A DNA stretch of 64,000 nt from the NCBI GenBank assembly GCA_033239525.1, contig BSYO01000014.1, forward strand, positions 11,020,021-11,084,020. Reading direction: 5' to 3'. A program made the position numbers and the translations under genes. This document shows positions 10,120 to 21,585 of this stretch, one piece after another. The notes beneath the pieces are model-generated. The model was not told the origin of the DNA. It saw only the letters and a program-made list of their open reading frames with translations, and ran no database searches. The first letter of the stretch is position 1; each line of letters opens with the position of its first letter. This DNA is from Nepenthes gracilis. Its lineage: Eukaryota > Streptophyta > Magnoliopsida > Caryophyllales > Nepenthaceae.

Positions 10120-12024
10120 CTAATCAGGCAGACTCGACGGGCCCGCCTCCTCAGGGAAATTCTTCAGGCGAGATGCCTCCTCTATCCCGGCATTCCCTCG
10201 ATGAAGGATACCCTCAGGGACGTAAGGAACCGCCAAGGAGACGATCCTGCGACACAAGCGGATGCCGTCCCAATACCGAGCCTCCAACGCCAGCCGTGCT
10301 TCTGATGGAGAGTACCTGCCGACCATGTCTCCAACCAGCCGGGTGACGCGATCCTCCAAGGTGACGGCTATGGCTTCCAGCTGCGCCACTCTCTGCTGCA
10401 GGCGCCCGTTCTCCTCTTTGAGAGATGCGAACTGGGCCCTTCCATTGAAGATGGCTTGCCGCAAGTCCCCGTGAAGGAGGACGGACAACACATCAAAAGG
10501 GTTGACCTCACCTGAAGCCTGCGTAAGAAGCAATGTCAAAAGCACTTCCAAAGCATGTAACCATAAAGGAAGGACAAATGGAAATGGCCACACCTGAGCA
10601 GGAGTAGCACTGGGAGAGCACGCAAGGTCACCCGAAAGAGCCTCTCCTTGGGGCTTCGCCCCTTCACCTACTGGAGGAGGCTTGACTGGAAGGCTGGCTA
10701 CCGTAGGAAGGCTGACTGCCGTAGGAAGGCTTGGCGGCTCTTGCCACGAGGATGTCCCAGCTTCCCCTTCGTCGGCCTGAATCGGATCAGCAGCGAGCGC
10801 GGCGCCGTCCTCCGTAGATCTGGCCAAACCTTCGGGGACCTGTATTCCAAAATGGGCTCCATAAAGATCGCTGATGACTCCACAGGCCCCCTGGCCTCCG
10901 GTACCAGCGCAGGTGCAGCCGCAAATGGCCCCTCCGGGCCCTCAAGAACGACGACATCATCCATCACCTCTGCAGTAGAGCAAGCGGGTGGATTCCCAGT
11001 GAGTAGAGACTCCACCTCGCAGACCTCGCGAGCGGCTAGTCCCGCGACCGAAGTCGACGACGGTTCGGCGGTTTCCCCCTGGCGACCCGCGCTTGCAGAT
11101 CTCTTCGAAGCCGGACTTCCTCCCGCAATAGAAGAACCGACGATCCGTCTCCTGGACCTCCTCAAGGAAGTCCCTCGGCTTCCCTTAGCCTCTTAAGGGC
11201 GGCCTCGTCCTCATCGTCGTCCGTCGACGACTCCAACAATGAGCAGCTTTCCTCCTCGATCCCCCCGGACGGTGGAGGAGCGGCTGTATCTCCAGGACCT
11301 TCCTTACCTGGTCCAGCGATCGCCCATCCCAAAGGAGATCCCCATTTGCAGGCCTCAAACGTGATGGAGGTAAGGAAGTAACCCTGAATTGAGAACTTCG
11401 CCTCTTCAAACTTGATAGCAGATATCAGCTTCTCTGACTCTGCGGCGTCCTTAGCAGTTGGCTTCTCGTGAAAATACTCTGAAATCGGGCTCCACACCCT
11501 CGGGAGCTCAGAGTCAGGAGGCTCCTGCAAAAAGAAGAAGCGCTCCTTCCAGCCCTTCACCGAGTCAGGGTTGGTGCCGCGAAAGCGAAACCCCACCTTG
11601 GGGGACATCGACACCCAATCCTCCGACTCCGTGAACCGGAAGATTAATCTCGCTGCCTTGGTGTCAAAAGAGCCGCCGTGAAGGATGGCAAAAATGAACA
11701 AGGATACCAGATAGCGCAAGGCGTTGGGATGCAGCCTTGCCATCGGGACTCCCAGTGCGTCCACCACCGCATACAGTGTGCAGTGCGTCGGATAACGAAG
11801 CCCCCCCTCAGATGGTGCTCGTACACCTTAATGAAGCCCGCTGGGGGGGCGCTGGCTCTATCCAGTGCGTCAAGAGCGCGGTAACTCCAATCGCTGGGAA
11901 GGCCATAATCGACCATGAGAGAAGCAATAATTCCAGCAGTCAAGACGGACTTGGTGTTGTGAACACCATGACGAGCGGCTCTGGGAGCCTGGGAAGAAGA
12001 AGAGCTTTCTCTCTTTATCGCCAT
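10120..12024 (-). pseudogene. Antisense gene 1 of element 1 (aORF, putative gypsy-type transposon domain)
   Basis: A long coding stretch runs opposite to gag-pol, from ATG at 12024 to a stop near 10120, in four frame-shifted pieces. The first (MAIKRESSSSSQAPRAARHG) leads to HPNALRYLVSLFIFAILHG and VKGWKERFFFLQEP (11767-11162), which resembles the plant domain Pfam calls putative gypsy type transposon (Transposase_28); that link is from memory. The middle is acidic and Ser/Pro-rich. The last part (10827-10120) holds a probable coiled coil (SLKEENGRLQQRVAQLEAI) and ends with ARYWDGIRLCRRIVSLAVP. Homologous antisense sequence exists in element 3 at 33759 and 36197. Antisense extra ORFs are known in Tat-lineage elements; their function is not established. 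Confidence 0.75.
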
Positions 12025-12096
12025 TTATCTCTCGAAAGTCACAAGTACGTGCAGAGAAAATATCGGCAGAAGAAGGGAAACGATCCTCGATTGGTT

Positions 12097-12112
12097 TAAA
12101 TATGCAACGCAA
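12097..12112 (-). promoter_or_regulatory. Possible TATA box for antisense gene 1
   Basis: On the minus strand GCATATTTAAACC lies about 75-90 bp upstream of the ATG at 12024. Position and composition fit a plant core promoter, but AT-rich words are common and nothing else supports it. Confidence 0.25.
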
Positions 12113-12465
12113 AGCCAAAGGCGGGAAGCCAAAACGGCACCGCCACAGGTGATCGGGACACGTGTTGGCTCCACAACGCACCGTGGGATCCGAATCGTTC
12201 GCAATGATGGCTAAACGCCAGACTAACAGGCGCGTCCCCTTAGCCGCCTGGCGAGGATCCACGCTGGCGCCGGCGCATTAAATAAAGGCTCACGATAGTA
12301 GAGCCCATAAAGAAGCGCACGGTAGCACGAAACCGGAAAACCAATCAAGAAGCAGGAAATACGAAAGGCAAAGCGGTGCGACAAAATAACGACTTCCATT
12401 ATATCGACAAATCCTGTTACAACGGTTACAAAAAAAAAGTGAGAGCACGACGATGATGAAGACGG

Positions 12466-13049
12466 CTAATGGTCCCAGTGGCCAGTGGAGGAGCTTTGGA
12501 CGTGGTAGTCCACCAACTGATCTCGAGTTCTGGCGAGCGAGTTGCGAGGATCTAGAATACCCACGCGGAAGCTTGGATCCTCCAACGAGGCCAGCCTCTG
12601 GCAAAGCCTAACGGCGTCAAAATAAGTCTGCTCCAAGACAGGGTTCACTCCCTCTGGCCGAAGCCTCATTCTCAGCTCCGACCGCAGCCCGGCGACCTCA
12701 GCCTCGTGTTGCTGCTTGAGTTGCTCGGCCTCTCCTTCGAGGGCTAATATGCGGGCCTGCGCCCCCACATTGGCACCAACCAAACGCGTGGCCCTGGCCC
12801 CCGACTCGGCCGAAGCGCTTTCCAAGTGTGCAATACGGGCCCTTAACCACTCCACCTCGGCCGCAGCCGTCCCCCGGCGTGGTTGGACCCTCTCGAAGCC
12901 CGAAGGCGCTCCTCGACTCTGAGAGGGGCCAGCAACCATGGCTTCAGAACGAGCCCCCCTGAAGTGCCAGCTCCGGAAGTCACGGGAGTGTAAGAGCCGA
13001 ACTTAGACTCGTCGGAAGAACTTTCCGTGTCGCTAGAGGTACCTTCCAT
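12466..13049 (-). pseudogene. Antisense gene 2 of element 1, coiled-coil protein
   Basis: A second minus-strand ORF starts at 13049 (MEGTSSDTESSSDESKFGSY). After one frameshift it continues from about 12939 to a stop at 12466. The central part (AEVEWLRARIAHLESASAES, then LEGEAEQLKQQHEAEVAGLR) is a strong predicted coiled coil. The C-terminus LEQTYFDAVRLCQRLASLED matches the C-terminal motif of antisense gene 1 (LEARYWDGIRLCRRIVSLAV). It lacks the N-terminal conserved domain of gene 1, so it looks like a partial duplicate or partner. A TATA-like word lies on the minus strand at about 13141-13154. Function unknown. Confidence 0.65.
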
Positions 13050-13189
13050 TGATTTCGCAGCAAGAAGATACGCACAGGAAGAGCAAACTGCCAGTAAACA
13101 TGCAAGTGCAAAGGAGTGCCGAGTTTCAGGAGAAAACGGTGTGTTTAATAGGCGAATTTTCTCCTGAAGAGGCGGCAACTCCAAAAGAC

Positions 13190-14405
13190 AGGAAGCATTA
13201 AGGCGTGGCCAATGAGGATTTTACACGTGGGAGGCTCCTGAAATCTCGTGCGTTTCCAAAACGAGGCTCCACGAGGTGACGTCTCCTAGCCACGTAGGAA
13301 TTAAATGCGCTGAGAGACGTGACTGCTGACAGAGACTCCTCAGGCTCTCACGGAATTACACGTGGATTTCAGGGCAAAACGCCCGGCAAACGGAAAAAAT
13401 ACGCACATAGACAAGACAAGAATGAAGGCAAAAAGAGGCTACTTCTTTTATTAATCAATACTTTCTTACAAAGTACAAAATCTATAGCAATAAGGCCGTG
13501 AGAAAGATGAAGAAAGACAACGGTGCGAAGCCCCGTATGCTCCTGTACCACGTCCACAGATGAGCTGGGCGAACGTGATCTGCATTAGATCCCCACGGCC
13601 GAAGCCGTCGGCAGTTCTCCGAGCGAACTAGTTTGGAGGCGCAGAGCATCCCTTGGTGGAAGTCGCCAGAGTCCAATCCACCAGGGTGCGGGAAGCACCG
13701 AGGCCAGGGAAGCACTCCGAGAAAGTAGGGTGAGAAACCCAGCTTCCACGGAGGGCTACTGACCTCGAGATCCTTCCGTGGTTGGCGCCCTGGCGTGACA
13801 CGTGGGAAGAGCACCTGCGAAAGCCTTCACCTCACAGGTGAAGATACCCGCAGGGAATCCTCCAAGGGTCTGCCCAGGCCAGCCAGGCCACAACCCGGAA
13901 GGGAGCGCGCGACGACAGCAGAATGGCCGAGCCACTCTCGTTAGTGCAGAGGGCGAACTGTAGGACGAGGGTTACAACAATCTTCATCAAGAGCTTTAAG
14001 CATTTTTATGATCCATCCAACTCCTTCTCGGACTCCCGCCAAGGGCGAGGAAAGCCAGAATCTTCTCATTGCCTCTCGGTTGGTTGATAAGGGATGAACT
14101 CAACTTGCTTGAGTACCCCTCCTATTTATGGGCAAGGTGCAAGCCATCTTCTCACCCAATGTAACATGGCATCCCGCAGATGTCTTTCGTGTAACAAGGG
14201 AGACCGCCGGTCAGACGCAACCCGAGGCGCGCGAATCTCCCCCGGCGAAGTGACAAGTCAGGGCAGTGCCTGAAAAGCCTGCCTTGGCTCCTGGGGAAGG
14301 CGCGAACTCAGAAAACGATAAAAGATAGCGCGGCACGAGGAAGGGTGTGAGGCTACGGAAATGGGCCCAGGGGACGTGCCAGGCCCGACCACTGGCCGGC
14401 CTAGG
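13190..14405 (+). other. 3' untranslated region of element 1
   Basis: Non-coding sequence between the antisense genes and the purine tract. It includes a perfect 8-bp hairpin (CTTCACCT, loop CAC, AGGTGAAG) at 13825-13843 and a TATA-like CTCCTATTTATGG near 14127. I see no coding potential. Confidence 0.6.
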
Positions 14406-14418
14406 CATGGGAGGCTAG
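14406..14418 (+). other. Polypurine tract of element 1
   Basis: CATGGGAGGCTAG abuts the 3' LTR. The same motif precedes the 3' LTRs of element 2 (CATGGGGGCTAG) and, on the minus strand, element 3 (CATGGGGGTAG). It is the expected primer for plus-strand DNA synthesis. Confidence 0.8.
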
Positions 14419-15420
14419 TGTTGGGTCCCATGTCCTGGCCCATGAAGAAATTCACGGCCCGCGAAAGGTCCAAAAACCCACATGAAATGGTCAGCCCAGC
14501 CCAGCGGTCAAGAAATGCGTGCAGAGCCCGTGCTGGTAGAAGACAACGGCACCCTGCAACGCATTTAATGCGATTGCCGGGAAACCGGCGAAGAGGCGGA
14601 AAGGCTAGCCAATAGATGAGTGGCTGGTACAGCGTCAATGGTTCCCGCTGCCGTTTGCAGGCAGCCAACCAATCCCTGCTCAGGAGGAAATCGGGCGTGG
14701 CCGGCAACGCTCAGAAGAGTGCCATCCACGGCAAAAGGACAACCGGCGTGAACGGAGGTCCACAACAGTGACCAGCGGTGCAGTAGCCCTCGCGACGGGC
14801 ATTTTGGCGCCCAAGGGTCCAACAGGGTGAGGCCTATAAGAGCCCTCACGCCTCACAGAGGAAAGGATCTTCACCTTCTTCTTCCTCTTCGATCTCTTCA
14901 TCATCATCTGCTGGTTGGATATTGATCCTAAATCAAACCCAGCCAGCTCTGAGCTTCCTTCTTCTCCACTCATACCCAAGAAAGGGACAAACGGGAACTG
15001 AGTATAAACTCACTTCCGACCATCGATAGCAAGCTCACGATTACTCATCCCACGTCTACTCAGACTACGGGAAAAGTCAGCCACCCATTGCGGTGCACCA
15101 AGGAAGCCAGGCCTTCCACAACCTGCTCACCACACTCCCATACCATAGCACGAGCATCTCTTACGCTTTCACAGCATACATCCGCGCACTGCTCTTAGCG
15201 TGCGCCATTTCCGTTCATTGCGGGAATTTGCTGACTTGAGAGTCGGAGTGACCTCGGTGGAAGAAATTCTGCCGGACCCCTGACCTCTTATTTGTTGTTT
15301 GTGTTGTGCAGGTCCAGGTTCATAGAGACGGAGACCGCACCCTTCGATCGACGCCGCCGCGTGCCAAGGAATCCGAAGGCTCCCTAATCCGTACGATAAC
15401 CGCGGACCTGGGACGCAACA
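14419..15420 (+). repeat. 3' LTR of element 1
   Basis: 1002 bp, nearly identical to 2560-3580, with the 19-bp deletion noted there. TATA-like CTATAAGAG at 14834-14842. It ends GGGACGCAACA and is followed by the duplication CAGTA. Confidence 0.95.
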
Positions 15421-15425
15421 CAGTA

Positions 15426-16473
15426 GAAGTAGCATTCGTGTTATGGTAAAAATTATAAAAATTTAATCTAAAAGTAATTTTTTAAATTTTATATATTATC
15501 TCGAGATTTATTTTTACAAACTACAAACAATAAAATTAAACTAAAGTGAGTATTGACAATAATACTAAAAAAATTACAATTTAAGAGGGAATTTGTGAAA
15601 AGGCAAAAGAATAGAGGTATTTTTATATTTTTCTCTTGGGCTCGTTTAGGCAACCTTGCCCCAATTTTAATGATATATTTGGTTAATGAAATAGAATAAG
15701 GTATGAATAGAATAATTATTTTTGAGGAATAGAATAGGATGTGAATATAGTGAAAATTATTATTCTCATATTTAGTTATTAGAATAAAATAAAGTAAAAA
15801 TTAGTATTTTAATATTTGATTTGTAAAATAATATGATAAATAATATAAAAATAGTAATAATAATAATAACGTGAAAATAAATATTCCCACAAAAATTTAG
15901 CGATGTCAAAAAACTCATCAAGAGGAAAGAATAGCGATGTCAAATGAATACCAAAGGTACTCTTTGCATGATCACCTCTCATTAACCCACTAAGGTCCTC
16001 TAACTTGCCCTACTAGATCCAATTGTCTTCATTGTTCTTAATATTTTGTCCTTACCTATGTTCATTATTTTAATCTAAATGAAGTGACTCAACCCATATC
16101 TAAAAATGTAGGTTATATCACTCATATAATATTCCTAAAATTTTCGTCAAGAAAGTTAATCTAATTAAATCCATCACATCACTGGCACATACCCGTAACC
16201 TAAGGATCAATTCATACCATCGTAAATCAGTCACATACCATAATCCCTGCCCTGAATATAACGAACAAATTAATATTATAAAATCATTGTGAAAACTGAA
16301 ATTTGATATTTCTTCACTAACAAGACAGAGTGTTCCTTAAGCTGCAGGGTCCAATAGGATGGAATGTGGCCAACCGTGCAAGCAGGGCCTCTTCCTTATT
16401 GATCAGTTTTTCTTCTTCTTGATATGCCCCATAGTGGTGTGCCGTCTTTAACTTAATATACTCCACGTTAGAC
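15426..16473. other. AT-rich spacer with a MITE-like fragment
   Basis: From about 15660 to 15897 the sequence is rich in GAATAGAATA-type words, starting TTGGTTAATGAAATAG, in the style of non-autonomous plant DNA elements. Its end (15849-15897, AATAGTAATAATAATAATAAC then AAATAAATATTCCCA) is closely echoed at 21133-21196. The remainder shows nothing recognisable. Confidence 0.35.
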
Positions 16474-16785
16474 ATGGCGGCTAACTTGAATTCACAAGAC
16501 ATCTGCTGGAAGGGATGCTCGAGCGACTGGATTGCGGTTCAAGGGCCACGAGACGTTTGCGTTGTGGATGCTCAAACAGAACTCCTGCTCGATGTTTGCT
16601 GGAAAGAGATGCTCGACCCTGTACACAAGCCGCGTGAAGTTCGCGTGACAGCAGGACCTAGCGGAAATTCCTTTTCCAGAATTATTGCTGTTGCTTTCTA
16701 TCTCTTAATTTTCGATATTCACCATCGCCCATTCAACAATCAAATGCCACATCCTTGCGCTATCAAATTCGTGTTTGGACAGTAA
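16474..16785 (+). other. Short ORF of uncertain nature
   Basis: A 103-codon ORF starting MAANLNSQDICWKGCSSDWI. It contains two imperfect copies of a D-[IV]-C-W-K motif (about residues 9-12 and 41-44), so an internal DNA repeat underlies it. No domain is recognised and no promoter, intron or homologue is evident. It may be a transposon remnant or chance. Confidence 0.2.
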
Positions 16786-17460
16786 AATTTCAAACATGGA
16801 ACCATATATTTAGAACGACAAATTTACAAACAGTTTTTTATCAATTTATCAAATGGACCACCGGTCCTAAAATAACCACAAAAATCTGATTTTTCTCGTC
16901 TTTCAGCGTTCTCTGTAATTCGTTTCTTGATCCCAACATGTTCAAAGTTTCTAAATTTTCTCGTCAAACATATAAAATAACTAATTTTTGACATGATTAA
17001 ATCAAAATATCTTACACTTTGTTTATCTTGAAGCCTCTACGAATTTTTGGTTTCTCCACTGTTCAATTTGCGCTCTACTGTTCTTCGCAAAATTCACTAA
17101 ATTTGTTCTTACGGCAGTTAAATTTGATTCTACCAATTTGATCAAACCAACCACTTCCTTGAATTTCCCTCCAAACTTGTCATCCTCCAATACTTTGGTA
17201 TTTCATAGAAAAAGAACATAATATCAAGAGGCAATGAGATGAAGAATTTATTCAAGTACTTAATCATTTCTTGAATACAACCAAGAGGGATATGAAACTT
17301 TACAAGAAGGATTATAGATTTACTTATAAGAGAAAGACATTAGAGTTACTTGTAAACCAATGGTAGGATGTTGTTGTCGACGCAAAAAAGGAACAGTGAT
17401 TGGTTGGACGGTAAGACAATGCTCGCACCCATTCTCTCACAGGCACTCAGACAGAGTCAG
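16786..17460. other. AT-rich intergenic stretch
   Basis: I see no gene, RNA or repeat of note here. Confidence 0.6.
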
Positions 17461-17469
17461 CAAGAAGGA

Positions 17470-18165
17470 GTGATAGAATGGAAAAGAAGAATACATGCAA
17501 GTTTTACGTGAAAAATCCTTCTAAATAAGAAAAAAATCACGAGATTTCAGTTCACGAAATGAATCCACTAAGATGAAAGTTGGCTACAAAAGTTGCTGGC
17601 TACACAAACCCTAGCAGTAGTAGAAGAAGAAGAAGGAAAAATAAAGCACAAGAACATACACACACACAATTTTTCCTCACTGCTCTATACTTCTTTTTCT
17701 CTTAAAACACACAGTTATCATACACATTCTCATCTATCTATATCACCTTCTCTACAAATATATATATATATATACAAAGGTTGATGAAAGCAATAGCAAA
17801 GCAATGTGGGGGGGCACCCGTACAGGTGGCCACCTGGCATTTTGCATATTTGCAATGGCCCTGCAGATTGTCGGCTCTATAGAAAATAGTTCGCCACTCT
17901 ACAAGGGCTGCTGCATATTCCCACAAATTTGGGATGCTCAGAAGATTTTCTGAACTGTCCTCCACGTATACTTTTCGCCTTCAAGTCCTCGTACCTTCAA
18001 AGAATATCTCTCGGCATTACACATGAGTCTTGGACTCCAACAATAAATATAGTTCTCGGACATTTTATAATGTTCGAGTACATAGAGAAAAAAAGTATCA
18101 AATGTTCGCGAACTATATCCACGCATGAGTTCGCGGGAACATTCCCACAAGGGAGTGACCCCAAC
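17470..18165. repeat. Possible decayed copia-type LTR fragment
   Basis: The stretch TTTTACGTGAAAAATCCTT ... ATCACGAGATTT ... AATCCACTA (17496-17570) matches the pattern ACGTGGAAAACC ... ATCACGAGA ... AATCCACTA of the solo LTR at 53941-54799. Microsatellites (CA near 17660, TA at 17758-17774) follow. Ends are not clear. Confidence 0.3.
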
Positions 18166-18930
18166 AGTGTTGTGGGTCACTCATGTGTGGGTCCCTTACC
18201 CATTTAATGTATCATTCGGTGGCAAGCATGTGAATTGAATTGATATGAGAAAAATGCAAAATGGCGCTTGATAGGCACCCGTTTTACGCATGTATGCCAA
18301 TTCTAGTATGGGGCCGCCTGAAGAGAGCATGAGGGGTGCACGAGAGAGATTTTTAGATTACTTAATGCTTGATATGCACCCGAGGAGGCGCTTATGCACC
18401 TATTACAATGGGCTCATGGGTGACGTGTGCTTGATAGATGTTCGAGCGCCATTCCTGATATAAATACGCCTAATGCAATTTTAGAGTTATGCTTTATAAT
18501 TTCTCTAAAAAAGGAGTGCTAACCCAATGAGAAAGAGATGAGAAAAAGGAGAGAAAAATAAGAATATGAATGTTTTAGTATCCAATCGAGTTTCGAATCG
18601 TATTCTATTCTCCACCAACTTTGAATTCGTTATTCTTGAAGATTGAGAAGGATATTTTACCGGTCATTTCTCTTTCTTCTTTGTCTTATACTCTTTATTA
18701 TTCGAGTTTATTTATTATAAGGATTTATAATCTTATATTTATTAGGGTTTGTGTAACCGAACTTGTCACATAGTGGATATCTTGGACGCATAGTCCTATA
18801 TTTTTTTTATCATTTAAAAGAGAATTTTTTATATAAAATCGTATATTTTTTACTGTTTGTGATTGTTATTTGTTTGTTATATATTATCAGTTATTTTCTC
18901 ACAATTCAAATAAACGGTCCGATTCTAAAC

Positions 18931-18942
18931 AATTGTTATCAA
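18931..18942 (+). other. Primer binding site of the copia element
   Basis: TTGTTATCAAAG resembles TGGTATCAGAGC, the initiator methionine tRNA site used by most Ty1/copia elements. It sits 44 bp before the gag start. Confidence 0.5.
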
Positions 18943-18985
18943 AGATACGATTAATATTATCATCTATTGAAATTTGTTTAAATTG

Positions 18986-21137
18986 ATGGAAGTTAGAAAT
19001 AAAATTATTTACTTCAATGGTTCAAATTATAATGTCTGGAGGAGTAAAATAAAAAATTTATTATTTGTTAAAATAATGCATTTTCTAATTTTTACTACAC
19101 AAAAGCCCAAGTCAAAGTCGAAGGAGGAATAGGCTTTTGAATATGAATAAGTTTATGTCTATGTTCGGTAATTTGTTGATGATAATGTATATAATTATAT
19201 TAGAAATAAAACACATCCAAAAATGTTGTGGAAAAAGCTTGAGATGCATTATACTTGAAAGATTGGTAACAATAAGTTGTGTTACTTGATAAAATTTATA
19301 CAAGTGAGATATAAAGATGGTTCATTTATAGCTGGTACGAATTTTAAGAATGTATTGACCAATTGAGTGACACAAGTATCAAATTTGACAATGAGTTGTT
19401 AGGCTTGTGACTGTTGACCACCTTATCGGATTTATGAGAGGTGATGCAGACCACCATCACCAACACCACTCTAAATGGAGTGGTAACCCTGGAGATAGCA
19501 AAGGAAATCGTGCTGACTGAGGAGATGAAGCAAGGATCATAGGGCTCTTCCTCTTCACACTCTAAAGTGCTAGTTTTAGAGTCACGAGGAAGAAATAAAT
19601 AGTGTGATCCAAAATCTAGCAAGAAGAGTGAAAGTATGTCTTGATCGAGATACCAAAATCTCAAATGCCATTACTATAGAAAAAGTGGCACATCAAGAAG
19701 TATTATTACAAGTGAAAGTGGGAGAACACTGAAGAAAACAAGAAGAAGGCTGAAAAAGTCCGAGATGAAGAGAGAGCCTCAATTGTTATCAAACCCAATC
19801 TTTTGTTGGTATGTAAAGAAAATGAAGTGACAAATTTGGGGATCATGAAACTAATTGGGTGGTAGACAGTAGCACTTCACTTCATACCACATTAAGAAGA
19901 GAATTCTTCACATTTTATACTCTCGGTGTTTTTAGAGCGTTGAAAATGGGAAACGATGGTACATCCTGAATTATTAGTTGTGGTGATGTATGCCTAATAA
20001 TGGAATCAAGCTACTATGGAATCATCCAAAGTGATAACAATGGAGAATATATTTGAACATTTGATGTATATTGTCAGACCTATAAAATTTGACACCAAAA
20101 ACCTCCACCAAAAACACCATAACTTTATATGTGGCTGAAAGGATGAATAAGATATTGATTGAGAGAGTTTGTTGTATGCTTTTTGAGGTGAATCTCTTCA
20201 GTTCGTTTTAGGGAGAAGCCTTGAAGGTCGTGGCTCACATGGTCAACCTATCATCTAAGGGCCCTCTAAATGGAGAAGTATTGGAAAGGGTGTGATCTAG
20301 AAAGAAGATATCCTATGACCACTTACATGTATTTGGATGCAAGTTCATTGTCCTTATCCCAAAGGATGAGAAGACCAAACTAGAATCAAAGATGAGGCAG
20401 TGCATCTTTCTTAGCTATTAGAAAGATGAGTTGGGCTATCTGTTTTATAACCCGATAGATAAGAAGTTTATTCAGACAAGAGATGTGGTATTTGTTGAAG
20501 ATGAGATGATTAAAGATATCAGCAAAATAAAAAAGGACATTTCCAATAACAACAACAGTCGTCTTTGTGATGCAAATCCATAATCCTTGATACCGATACT
20601 TATTCATAATGAAGACGGTAATCAAGGCAATATCGAAAGGGATGGAGACCATGAGACTCCTATGCTTGATGGAATGGACAGCACAAATAAGGATGACATT
20701 GTTCCTTATGATGAGTATGGACCTACTGAAACCATCACACTCTAATGATCCACAAGAGATCAAAGGCCTTCCTCTCACTTATTGGTAGATGACTATGTGT
20801 TATTCACCGACACGAAGAACCCAAAAGTTTTTATGATGTTATGAAGGATAAGCATAAATCAGAGTAGGTGGAGGCCATACAAGAAAAAATAAAATCGTTA
20901 TAAGAAAACCACACGTCCAAGCTGATTAAGTTACCTAATAGCAAACGAGTTTTGAAAAACAATTGGATCTTTCATTTGAAGACTAAAGAGAATAACCCAC
21001 AACTAAGGTATAAGGTAAGGTTGATTGTGAAAGGGTTCAATCAGTGAAGTGGTATCAATTTTGAGAAGATTTTTGTCCATATTGTGAAAATGTCTTCAAT
21101 TAGAGTGATTTTTAAATTGGTTACAGCTCTCGAAAAT
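18986..21137 (+). pseudogene. gag-pol remnant of the copia element
   Basis: ATG 18986 opens MEVRNKIIYFNGSNYNVWRS, a copia Gag N-terminus (F-x-G-x-N-Y-x-x-W). A broken zinc knuckle lies near 19660. Protease appears as NWVVDSSTSLHTT near 19855, with DSS in place of DSG. Integrase C-terminal sequence follows (VAERMNKILIERVCCML, HVFGCKFIVLIPKDEK, then CIFLSY, 20130-20420). RT begins at about 20955 with WIFHLKTKENN and LRYKVRLIVKGFNQ and breaks off soon after SSIRVIF. Many stops and frameshifts make it non-functional. Confidence 0.78.
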
Positions 21138-21585
21138 AGTGATAATAATAATAATAATAATAACAACATGGGGATAAATATTCCCATGAAAATATTTATT
21201 TTTAATTAAATTATAACCAAATGAAAAAATATTTATTTCCAAAAAATAAGGAGAGAATAAAATTTTTATTCCCTCCAACCATCCATCCATGGCAATACTT
21301 TCACCTAGACAGGATCAAATTTTGGCTACCCAATTAGTTCGGTCCACCTTCATTGGATATGATTGATGTTTACGGGCATTATCGATTAATACAAATAAAA
21401 AATTTGCCTCTATTGATACTTAATCAAATACAATTACAAATAAAAATTATCAATCTGGCTCGACCATCCTAAATTGTCATTTTTTTGAAAATATAACTTT
21501 TACTTTAGATTAAATACCAAGTTTTAGAAAAAAAAATTATAATAAACCGTATATTTTGTGACTTTAGTAAATTTTTTATGTAAAG
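21138..21585. other. AAT microsatellite and AT-rich spacer
   Basis: AAT/TAA repeats at about 21143-21163 follow the broken copia RT. The next 150 bp (AAATAAATATTCCCA ... ending ATTCCCTCCAACCATCC near 21289) look like the other end of the MITE-like repeat at 15660-15897. The last five bases, TAAAG, are the left target duplication of element 2. Confidence 0.4.

Larger units (their letters stand above)
2560..15420 (+). mobile_element. Element 1: Ty3/gypsy Tat-type LTR retrotransposon with antisense genes
   Basis: A complete but inactive insertion of 12,861 bp. It starts TGTTGGGTCCC, ends GACGCAACA and is flanked by a perfect 5-bp duplication CAGTA (2555-2559 and 15421-15425). The order is 5' LTR, primer site, gag, PR, RT, RNaseH, second archaeal-type RNaseH, IN, two antisense ORFs, purine tract, 3' LTR. 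The second RNaseH and the antisense ORFs are marks of the Tat lineage of plant Ty3/gypsy elements. Frameshifts and stops break every domain, and RT has lost about a dozen codons. The element is richer in GC and CpG than the other elements here, and its LTRs are still very similar, so it looks like the youngest insertion. Confidence 0.95.
18170..21137 (+). mobile_element. Truncated Ty1/copia retrotransposon (Tork-like)
   Basis: Left part of a copia element: probable 5' LTR (start near 18170, TATA-like TGATATAAATAC near 18457, end near 18930), a primer site TTGTTATCAAAG close to the initiator-Met consensus (18931-18942), then gag, protease, integrase and the beginning of RT in copia order. The sequence stops inside RT at about 21137, at an AAT microsatellite. 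No 3' LTR is found and no target duplication could be assigned. Confidence 0.7.

Noticed and set aside
12700..12922. Plus-strand ORF rich in Ala/Pro opposite antisense gene 2
   Set aside because: Complement of the coiled-coil coding sequence; composition follows from the opposite strand.
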